Below are positions 32,282 to 38,878 of a stretch of DNA of 64,000 nucleotides, in pieces. This stretch comes from Streptomyces naganishii JCM 4654. Its GTDB lineage: Bacteria > Actinomycetota > Actinomycetes > Streptomycetales > Streptomycetaceae. Both the position numbers and the translations under genes were made by a program. The notes under the pieces were generated by a model. The model searched no databases, was not told the origin of the DNA, and worked only from the letters and a program-made list of their open reading frames with translations. Location of the stretch: NCBI RefSeq assembly GCF_014650575.1, contig NZ_BMVF01000008.1, positions 124,001-188,000 on the forward strand, given 5' to 3'. The stretch's first letter is position 1. The number at the start of each line of letters is the position of its first letter.

Positions 32282-33267
32282 TCGACCTCTCCGATCTTCA
32301 GCATCTGGCGCATGTAGACGGCGACCACGCCCAGCAGCAGCAACACGGTGATCAGGGCGATCGCCGAGCCCTGCGCGTAGTCGTTGACCACGAAGGCGCG
32401 GTCGTAGGAGTAGGTGTTGAGGACCTGGAACTCCGCCTCCGGGTGGCCGCCGCGCATGACGAACACCTGGGGGAAGACGCCCATGTCCCAGATCACCGAC
32501 AGGGTCGTGAGCATCACGATGATGGGCTTGAGGACCGGGAGGGTGACATAGCGGAAGACGCCCCAGGCGCCCGCGCCGTCCAGGCGCGCGGCCTCCTCCA
32601 GTTCCCTGGGGACCTGGGTCAGGCCGGCGCTGAGGGTGATGACCACGAAGGGCACGGCGCCCCAGACCACCAGGAGCATGATCACGGCCAGGCCCTCGGG
32701 GCCGCTGGCGAACCAGTTGTGCCCGATCATGTGCACGCCGGGCAGCTTGCTGAGGAGCGCGTTGAAAACGCCGTAGTCGGAGTCGAAGAGCCACTTGAAG
32801 ACGGTGGTGGCCACGATGACGGGCATGCCCCAGCTCGCCACCAGCACGATGTTGATCAGGGTCTTCACCCAGCCGGAGACCCGCTGCTGGAGCAGCGCGA
32901 TCGCCATGCCGATGACCATGGTGAACACCACGGAGCCGACCGCGAACACCACCGTGCGCAGGACGACCGCCCAGAACTCGCCGTCGGTCAGCACCTGGGT
33001 GAAGTTGGTGAGTCCGACCCAGTCGGCCGACTGGAAGCCCCACAGCTGCGGCTGGCCGAACTTCTGGAAGGACAGGGTGACCAGCCGGACCAGCGGATAG
33101 GCCATGACCAGGGCCAGGATGAGCAGGCAGGGCGCGAGCAGCAGCCACGGGGTCGCCGCCTGGCCCGAGGTGGCCCGCCGTCGGCCGGACCGTGCCGCCG
33201 CGGGCGGTGGGGGTGCCTGCCGCGGCGGCGGCACCTTGGCGGGGGTGGTGGTGTCTGCGGCACTCAT
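32278..33267 (-). CDS. dasB: Chitobiose ABC transporter permease DasB
   Basis: A 329-residue MalF-like permease. A Pro/Ala-rich cytoplasmic N-terminus (1-38, KVPPPRQAPPPPAAARSG) precedes six membrane segments beginning PWLLLAPCLLILALVMAYPL, with EAA loop ELEEAARLDGAGAWGVFRYV. ATG 33267. A very strong hairpin separates it from dasA upstream, which should lower dasBC expression relative to dasA. Confidence 0.93.
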   Translation of the reverse strand: MSAADTTTPAKVPPPRQAPPPPAAARSGRRRATSGQAATPWLLLAPCLLILALVMAYPLVRLVTLSFQKFGQPQLWGFQSADWVGLTNFTQVLTDGEFWAVVLRTVVFAVGSVVFTMVIGMAIALLQQRVSGWVKTLINIVLVASWGMPVIVATTVFKWLFDSDYGVFNALLSKLPGVHMIGHNWFASGPEGLAVIMLLVVWGAVPFVVITLSAGLTQVPRELEEAARLDGAGAWGVFRYVTLPVLKPIIVMLTTLSVIWDMGVFPQVFVMRGGHPEAEFQVLNTYSYDRAFVVNDYAQGSAIALITVLLLLGVVAVYMRQMLKIGEVE

Positions 33268-33314
33268 CGCGCGCTCCTCAGCGGTCCCTCAAAGGGTCGT
33301 ACGAAGGCGAAGCC

Positions 33315-33360
33315 CCCGTACGGCCGTGCGCGGACGCGGGTCCGCGCACGGCCGTACGGG
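33315..33360 (-). terminator. Strong intercistronic hairpin between dasA and dasB
   Basis: A 20-bp perfect inverted repeat (33315-33334 and 33341-33360) with a 6-nt loop, lacking a T-tract on the minus strand. It is placed as a partial terminator or 3' stabiliser that would raise dasA mRNA over dasBC. Confidence 0.8.
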
Positions 33361-33398
33361 AGGCAGGGCCCTGCCGGCGGCAGAGCCCTGCGCTCGGG

Positions 33399-34679
33399 TC
33401 ACTTGGTGTTGATGACCTTGTCGATCGCGGCGTCCGCCTCCTTGGCGGCGGCCTCTACCGACTTCTTGCCGGTGCCGATGTTCTGCAGCATGGTCTGCAG
33501 CACCTGGGCCTTCTCGACCTGGCCCCAGCCGGGGGCCATCGGGACGAACCAGTTGGACTCGGCCGCGGTGGCGGGGACGACCGTGGCGGGGTCGTTCTTC
33601 AGGGTCGCGAGGTCGGTCTTGTTGTTGGGCAGGTTGCCCTTGGCCATCAGGCCCTTCTGGCCGGAGGGGCCGGTGAAGGCGTTGATCCACTCGGCGGCCA
33701 GCGCCTGCGCCTTGGACTTCACCGGGACGGCGAGGTCGGAACCGCCGAGGAAGACCGGCATGTTCTTGCCGGACGGGCCGGGCATCACGAAGTTCTCGAG
33801 GTTGTCCTTGAGCTTGCCCGTCTTGTCGTTCTTCGGGTCGGCCGCGGTGGCGCCCTCCCAGGCGGCGGCGAACATCATCGCCGACTTGCCCTGGCCGTAG
33901 ACGATGTACCGGTCGGACTCGTCCTTGGTCTTGTCACCGTGCATGTACTGGTCGATGACGTTCTTGAACTCGTTCAGGCCCTTGAGGGACTCCGGCGAGG
34001 AGAGGTTGGCCTTCCACTGGCCGCCCTCCTCCTTGGCGATGGAGCCGCCCGCGTCGTAGACGAAGGACATGCCGGCGTACCAGTCGCGCGTGGGCTGGTA
34101 CCAGGCGCTGAACTTGTCGCCCTGCTTCTTCTGCACCTTGTCCAGGTCGGCGGTGAGCTCCTGGTAGGTCTTCGGCACGGACTTGACGCCGGCCGCGGCC
34201 ATCACGTCCTTGCGCCAGGTGGCCACACGGCCGCCCGCGTAGTACGGCACGCCGTAGGTCTTGCCCTCGTAGGTCACCGAGGTCTTCAGACCGTCGAGCC
34301 AGGCCGAGGAGTTGTCGAACTTGGCCGGGTCGACCGGGGCGAAGGCTCCCTTGACCATGTAGCCCAGCATCTCGCTGTTGCCCATCTCGACCACGTCGGG
34401 GACCTTGTCGGTGGCGAGCACCGCGTCGAGCTTGGTGTTCTTGTCGGGCCAGCCGTAGTACTCGTGCTTGATCTTCAGGCCCGGGTGGTTCTTCACGACG
34501 GCCGCGTCGGCGGCCTTCACCAGCTCGGGCCAGTTGTTCTGCGCGTCCACGGTGAGCCAGACGGTCAGCTCCTTGGCGTCCGCGCCCTTGTCCGACCCCC
34601 CGCCGTTGTCACTACCGCATGCCGCGATGGAGACCATCATGCCCGCGACACCGATCGCGGCTGCCAGCTTGCGCTTCAC
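33399..34679 (-). CDS. dasA: Chitobiose-binding lipoprotein DasA
   Basis: A 426-residue extracellular solute-binding protein of the maltose/oligosaccharide family. The lipoprotein signal peptide is MKRKLAAAIGVAGMMVSIAAC, with lipidated Cys21 and a Gly/Asp/Ser linker. The fold starts ELTVWLTVDAQNNWPELVKA; aromatic residues such as GVPYYAGGRVATWRK and AWYQPTRDWYAG fit sugar stacking. Start GTG 34679 with GGAGGGTGG upstream; the longer open frame has no signal peptide. In S. coelicolor DasA binds (GlcNAc)2 and affects development. Confidence 0.95.
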   Translation of the reverse strand: MKRKLAAAIGVAGMMVSIAACGSDNGGGSDKGADAKELTVWLTVDAQNNWPELVKAADAAVVKNHPGLKIKHEYYGWPDKNTKLDAVLATDKVPDVVEMGNSEMLGYMVKGAFAPVDPAKFDNSSAWLDGLKTSVTYEGKTYGVPYYAGGRVATWRKDVMAAAGVKSVPKTYQELTADLDKVQKKQGDKFSAWYQPTRDWYAGMSFVYDAGGSIAKEEGGQWKANLSSPESLKGLNEFKNVIDQYMHGDKTKDESDRYIVYGQGKSAMMFAAAWEGATAADPKNDKTGKLKDNLENFVMPGPSGKNMPVFLGGSDLAVPVKSKAQALAAEWINAFTGPSGQKGLMAKGNLPNNKTDLATLKNDPATVVPATAAESNWFVPMAPGWGQVEKAQVLQTMLQNIGTGKKSVEAAAKEADAAIDKVINTK

Positions 34680-34770
34680 GCCACCCTCCTCAGGGATGCC
34701 ACAAAACCCCCCTGCCTCCCCGTGGCTCGAAGCGTCAACGCATACCGCCCGTGGGGCCGGGACCTGGACC

Positions 34771-34810
34771 AATGGTGTAGACCAGTACGGGGAGCTTGGC
34801 CCAGACCAAT
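34771..34810. promoter_or_regulatory. Tandem DasR sites upstream of dasA
   Basis: AATGGTGTAGACCAGT (34771-34786) matches 13 of 16 of the dre consensus. CTTGGCCCAGACCAAT (34795-34810) matches 11 of 16, 24 bp further on. A short palindrome TGGACCA abuts the first site at 34765-34771. The dasA start is 92 bp away. Confidence 0.75.
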
Positions 34811-34995
34811 AGGGCTGTCAAGGGTGCTCAAGCGCGCTCTCGACGTCCGTTATGGGACCGCGATATGCAGGGACCTTTCATTGCTCAACCGGCCAAACGG
34901 ACGCGCGGGTTCCGTCGGGGCGCGCACTGGACCACCGGCGCCCACTCCCCCACGCGCGCCCGCTCGCGCGCGTGGACCACTCCCTTCGCCCGGGA

Positions 34996-35011
34996 GATGG
35001 ACTAGACCAAC
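34996..35011. promoter_or_regulatory. DasR site upstream of dasR
   Basis: The core TGGACTAGACCA (34998-35009) is identical to the core of the orphan site at 28041-28052; the 16-mer matches 11 of 16. Short TGGACCA palindromes also occur at 34928-34934 and 34973-34979. This supports autoregulation of dasR. Confidence 0.65.
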
Positions 35012-35146
35012 CACGGTCACGACGGTATACAGAGGAGATCACGGAGCGTGCGGGTGAGGACCCGGCGCACGAAGCCGTGCCACGATGTGAGCCGTGGCCG
35101 ATGGGGATGTCGGTCGCTTCGGCACCTGGAGCCGGGAAGGCAGAGC

Positions 35147-35911
35147 ATGAGCACCGACGTCAGCAGTGCGGAGAACGAGGGTGGGGCGACCGTCCGTACC
35201 GCGCGCGTGCCCAAGTACTACCGCCTGAAGAAGCACCTGCTCGACATGACGCAGACGCAGGCGCCGGGCACACCGGTGCCGCCCGAGCGGACGCTGGCGG
35301 CCGAGTTCGACACCTCGCGCACCACCGTGCGCCAGGCACTTCAGGAACTGGTCGTCGAGGGCCGGCTGGAACGCATCCAGGGCAAGGGCACCTTCGTCGC
35401 CAAGCCCAAGGTCTCCCAGGCGCTGCAACTGACCTCCTACACCGAGGACATGCGCGCCCAGGGCCTGGAGCCGACCTCGCAGCTGCTCGACATCGGCTAC
35501 ATCACCGCCGACGACCGGCTCGCCGAACTGCTCGACATCACGGCCGGCTCACGCGTGCTGCGCATCGAGCGGCTGCGCATGGCCAACGGCGAGCCGATGG
35601 CCATCGAGACCACGCACCTGTCGGCCAAGCGCTTCCCGGCGCTGCGCCGTTCGCTCGTGAAGTACACCTCGCTCTACACCGCCCTGGCCGAGGTCTACGA
35701 CGTCCACCTCGCCGAGGCCGAGGAGACCATCGAGACCTCGCTCGCCACCCCGCGCGAGGCGGCACTGCTCGGCACCGACGTGGGGCTGCCGATGCTGCTG
35801 CTGTCCCGGCACTCCCTGGACCGGGAGGGCAATCCGGTGGAATGGGTGCGTTCCGTCTACCGGGGCGACCGCTACAAGTTCGTGGCGCGCCTGAAGCGGC
35901 CCGCCGACTGA
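35147..35911 (+). CDS. dasR: GntR/HutC family regulator DasR
   Basis: A 254-residue global repressor of N-acetylglucosamine metabolism. The winged helix (about 25-85) contains PPERTLAAEFDTSRTTVRQALQELVVEGRL. The UTRA effector domain (about 95-245) binds glucosamine-6-phosphate and related signals. ATG 35147 gives exactly the known DasR length of 254; an upstream in-frame start at 35048 adds an Arg-rich leader unlike the family. It is divergent from dasA, with operators in between. In S. coelicolor it links amino-sugar supply to development and antibiotics. Confidence 0.97.
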   Translation: MSTDVSSAENEGGATVRTARVPKYYRLKKHLLDMTQTQAPGTPVPPERTLAAEFDTSRTTVRQALQELVVEGRLERIQGKGTFVAKPKVSQALQLTSYTEDMRAQGLEPTSQLLDIGYITADDRLAELLDITAGSRVLRIERLRMANGEPMAIETTHLSAKRFPALRRSLVKYTSLYTALAEVYDVHLAEAEETIETSLATPREAALLGTDVGLPMLLLSRHSLDREGNPVEWVRSVYRGDRYKFVARLKRPAD

Positions 35912-36029
35912 GGCGGCCGCCGCCCTCCCGCACGAGAAGGTATGCGGACAAGGGGTTCCGTTCCCTCGGCACCGTGACCTAGATTGCCTGCGCGTTACAC
36001 CGGTGATCAGCGAGGGGACGGAGCACCAC

Positions 36030-36305
36030 ATGTCAGATGCCCCAGAAGCAGAAGTCGGCGGAGGGACGGTGACACCCCTGCGGGTGGCCATCGGGATCTG
36101 CCTCGTCGCACCGTTCGTGGCGATGCTGTGGGTCGGTTCGTACGCCAAGACCGATCCCGCGTTCCTCGGCATCCCGTTCTTCTACTGGTACCAGATGCTG
36201 TGGGTGATCGTCTCCACGGCGCTGACGATGACCGCCTACAAGCTGTGGCAGCGTGACCAGCGCGGCCGCGCCGCCCGGAGCGCGAACGGGGGCGAGGCGA
36301 AGTGA
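36030..36305 (+). CDS. DUF3311 family small membrane protein
   Basis: A 91-residue protein with two membrane helices (GICLVAPFVAMLWVGSYAKT and PFFYWYQMLWVIVSTALTMT) and a basic tail. DUF3311 proteins are encoded just ahead of SSS-family transporters, as small partner subunits (compare the two-gene mctP-type systems). ATG 36030 was taken over GTG 36003. Its stop TGA 36303-36305 overlaps the GTG of the transporter gene, so the pair is coupled. Confidence 0.88.
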   Translation: MSDAPEAEVGGGTVTPLRVAIGICLVAPFVAMLWVGSYAKTDPAFLGIPFFYWYQMLWVIVSTALTMTAYKLWQRDQRGRAARSANGGEAK

Positions 36306-37930
36306 AGACCGGTGTCAACGGCGTCGCGCTCGGCGTCTGCATCTTCTTCTTCCTGCTCGTCACCGTCATGGGCTTCCTGGCCGCCCGCTGGCGCAGGCCC
36401 GACAACGAGCACAGCCTGGACGAATGGGGCCTGGGCGGACGGTCGTTCGGCACCTGGATCACGTGGTTCCTGCTCGGCGGCGACCTCTACACGGCGTACA
36501 CCTTCGTGGCGGTGCCGGCGGCGATCTACGCGACCGGCGCGGCCGGCTTCTTCGCGGTGCCGTACACGATCCTGGTGTACCCGCTGATCTTCACCTTCCT
36601 GCCCCGGCTGTGGTCGGTCTCGCACCGGCACGGATACGTGACGACCTCGGACTTCGTGCGCGGCCGGTTCGGCTCCAAGGGCCTGTCGCTGGCGGTGGCG
36701 CTCACCGGCATCCTCGCGACCATGCCGTACATCGCGCTGCAACTCGTCGGCATCCAGGCGGTGCTGGACGTGATGGGCGTCGGCGGCGGCGACAGCACCA
36801 ACTGGTTCGTGAAGGACCTGCCGCTGCTGATCGCCTTCGGCGTGCTGGCGGCGTACACCTACTCCTCGGGGCTGCGGGCGCCCGCGCTGATCGCGTTCGT
36901 GAAGGACGCGCTCATCTACATCGTCATCGCGGTCGCGATCATCTACATCCCGATCAAGCTGGGTGGCTTCGACGACATCTTCGCCAAGGCGACCGCGGCC
37001 TTCGGCCAGACCAACCCGGCCACCGGCAAGCCGCGCGGCGCACTCGTGCCCGCGGAGGCGGGCCAGTGGACGTACGCGACGCTCGCCCTCGGCTCCGCGC
37101 TCGCGCTCTTCATGTACCCGCACTCGATCACCGCGACGCTGTCCTCGCGCAGCCGTGAGGTGATCCGCCGCAACACCACCATCCTGCCGCTGTACTCGCT
37201 GATGCTGGGCCTGCTGGCGCTGCTCGGCTTCATGGCGATCGCGGCCGGTGTGAAGGTGACCAACGGTCAGCTGGCCATCCCGCAGCTGTTCGAGGACATG
37301 TTCCCGAGCTGGTTCGCGGGCGTGGCCTTCGCGGCGATCGGCATCGGCGCGCTGGTTCCGGCGGCGATCATGTCGATCGCCGCCGCCAACCTGTTCACCC
37401 GCAACATCTACAAGGACTTCATCAAGCCCGGCGCCACGGCCAAGGAGGAGACCCGGGTCTCCAAGATCGTGTCGCTGCTGGTGAAGGTGGGCGCGCTGGT
37501 CTTCGTCCTGACCATGGACAAGACGGTCGCCATCAACTTCCAGCTGCTGGGCGGCATCTGGATCCTGCAGACCTTCCCGGCCCTGGTGGGCGGCCTGTTC
37601 ACCCGCTGGTTCCACCGCTGGGCGCTGCTGGCCGGCTGGGCGGTCGGCATGGTCTACGGCACGGTCGCCGCCTACGGGGTCGCCTCGCCCACGCAGAAGC
37701 ACTTCGGCGGCTCGGCCAAGGAGATCCCGGGCATCGGCGAGATCGGCTACATCGGCATGACGGCGTTCGTGCTGAACCTGGCCGTCGCGGTCGTCCTCAC
37801 CTTCGCGCTCAAGGCGCTCAAGGCGCCCGAGGGCGTGGACGAGACCCGCCCCGAGGACTACACGGCGGACGCGGGCGACCCCGGCGTCCAGGTCGAACTG
37901 CCGCCGGCCACGGCGGGCAGCGCGCACTGA
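36302..37930 (+). CDS. Sodium:solute symporter (SSS), MctP-like
   Basis: A 542-residue SSS transporter with about 13 membrane segments: GVCIFFFLLVTVMGFLAARW, DEWGLGGRSFGTWITWFLLGGDLYTAYTF, the SSS core HGYVTTSDFVRGRFGSKGLS and ISIAAANLF-like segment IMSIAAANLFTRNIYKDF. It resembles MctP monocarboxylate uptake systems, which also have the DUF3311 partner. Start GTG 36302 overlaps the DUF3311 stop. Substrate is uncertain: lactate, pyruvate, acetate or another small acid. It sits downstream of dasR but has its own promoter space (35912-36029). Confidence 0.88.
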   Translation: MKTGVNGVALGVCIFFFLLVTVMGFLAARWRRPDNEHSLDEWGLGGRSFGTWITWFLLGGDLYTAYTFVAVPAAIYATGAAGFFAVPYTILVYPLIFTFLPRLWSVSHRHGYVTTSDFVRGRFGSKGLSLAVALTGILATMPYIALQLVGIQAVLDVMGVGGGDSTNWFVKDLPLLIAFGVLAAYTYSSGLRAPALIAFVKDALIYIVIAVAIIYIPIKLGGFDDIFAKATAAFGQTNPATGKPRGALVPAEAGQWTYATLALGSALALFMYPHSITATLSSRSREVIRRNTTILPLYSLMLGLLALLGFMAIAAGVKVTNGQLAIPQLFEDMFPSWFAGVAFAAIGIGALVPAAIMSIAAANLFTRNIYKDFIKPGATAKEETRVSKIVSLLVKVGALVFVLTMDKTVAINFQLLGGIWILQTFPALVGGLFTRWFHRWALLAGWAVGMVYGTVAAYGVASPTQKHFGGSAKEIPGIGEIGYIGMTAFVLNLAVAVVLTFALKALKAPEGVDETRPEDYTADAGDPGVQVELPPATAGSAH

Positions 37931-37944
37931 TCCGACGCACCGTG

Positions 37945-37976
37945 AGCGGGCCGCCGGGGAAATCCGGCGGCCCGCT
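37945..37976 (+). terminator. Terminator after the SSS transporter
   Basis: A 13-bp perfect stem (37945-37957 and 37964-37976) with a 6-nt loop, 15 bp after the stop codon. Confidence 0.75.
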
Positions 37977-38003
37977 GTCGTACCCGTCCGGCACACTCGG
38001 CTC

Positions 38004-38510
38004 ATGGACATCGTGATCCGGCCGGCGGAGCCCGGCGAGTACGCGGCTCTGGGCGAGATCACCGCCCAGGCCTATCTCCGGGACGGTCTGCTCGACTTCG
38101 GGGAGAGCGACGCCTACCTCGGCGAGCTGCGGGACGTGGCGAAGCGGGCGGCCGCCGCCGAGGTGCTGGTCGCCGTGGCGGAGGGCCGAGTGATGGGCGG
38201 AGTGACGTTCGTGCCCCGCGGCGGCCCCATGGCCGACATATCCGGACCGGGCGAGGCGGAGATACGGATGCTCGCGGTCGCGCACGCGGCCCGCGGACGG
38301 GGCGCCGGCGAGGCCCTGGTGCGCGCCTGCCTGGAGCGCGCGCGGGCGGTCGAGGGCTGCGTCCGCGTGGTGCTGTCCTCCCAGCGGACCATGCGCGCGG
38401 CCCATCGCATCTACGAGCGCCTGGGCTTCGTGCGCACCCCCGAGCGCGACTGGAACCCGCTTCCGGAGCTCGGCGACCTGCTGCTGATCACCTATGAGCT
38501 GACGCTCTGA
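38004..38510 (+). CDS. GNAT family N-acetyltransferase
   Basis: A 168-residue acetyltransferase starting MDIVIRPAEPGEYAALGEIT, with acetyl-CoA motif RMLAVAHAARGRGAGEALVR and C-terminal RIYERLGFVRTPERDW. CACACT lies six bases before ATG 38004 and there is no Shine-Dalgarno, so a leaderless mRNA is possible though the -10 is weak. Substrate unknown. It is separate from the nrd operon that follows. Confidence 0.88.
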   Translation: MDIVIRPAEPGEYAALGEITAQAYLRDGLLDFGESDAYLGELRDVAKRAAAAEVLVAVAEGRVMGGVTFVPRGGPMADISGPGEAEIRMLAVAHAARGRGAGEALVRACLERARAVEGCVRVVLSSQRTMRAAHRIYERLGFVRTPERDWNPLPELGDLLLITYELTL

Positions 38511-38545
38511 CACTTTCCGCGGTCCGTACGGCGCGCCACGAGCGG

Positions 38546-38592
38546 CACAACATATGGGGGTGGTCGACTCTCCCGGCACAAGATGTATGCTC
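38546..38592 (+). promoter_or_regulatory. Tandem NrdR boxes over the nrdABS promoter
   Basis: CACAACATATGGGGGT (38546-38561) and CACAAGATGTATGCTC (38577-38592) are 31 bp apart start to start, the three-helical-turn spacing of paired NrdR boxes (consensus like CACAAGATATAGTGT in Streptomyces). The second covers a likely -10, TATGCT (38586-38591), with TCGACT (38564-38569) as -35 at 16 bp. Confidence 0.75.
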
Positions 38593-38602
38593 ATGCTCGC
38601 TG

Positions 38603-38742
38603 TCGCCGCAGGGGAATCCGGTGTGAATCCGGAACTGTCCCGCAACGGTGTACGTGTGCGTGTTCATCGGCGTTCGTCGCCTTCATCGCGTTCGTCCGCG
38701 TGTTGAGCCCGCACTCGCGTCAGTCCGAGGACCTGCCGACAG
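38603..38742 (+). ncRNA. Cobalamin (B12) riboswitch
   Basis: The conserved cobalamin core is visible: GCCGCAGGGGAAT (38605-38617), CCGGTGTGAATCCGG (38618-38632), CTGTCCCGCAACGGTG (38635-38650) containing the B12-box elements, and the closing AGTCCGAGGACCTGCCGAC (38722-38740). It lies in the nrdA leader. In S. coelicolor adenosylcobalamin represses the class Ia nrdABS operon through this riboswitch, so that the B12-dependent class II enzyme is used when B12 is present. Confidence 0.93.
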
Positions 38743-38878
38743 TGCGCCCGGCCGTCCGGCCGGGTGCCCAGACGTCCGGGCCTCGCGGAATGGGCCGGTG
38801 GACGCGGCGCCGTAGTGCGCGCGTGTGCCGCCCCCTGCCCTCGGCGAGGTTCCCGTGCCGAGCGAGGGAGAGCCCCAC

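Noticed and set aside
29873..32317. An 814-codon plus-strand open frame over the das genes, and similar long frames such as 47125-49707 plus and 20033-22084 minus
   Set aside because: They are mirror frames of real genes in very GC-rich DNA. Their translations are low-complexity Gly/Arg/Ala/Pro with no family motif.
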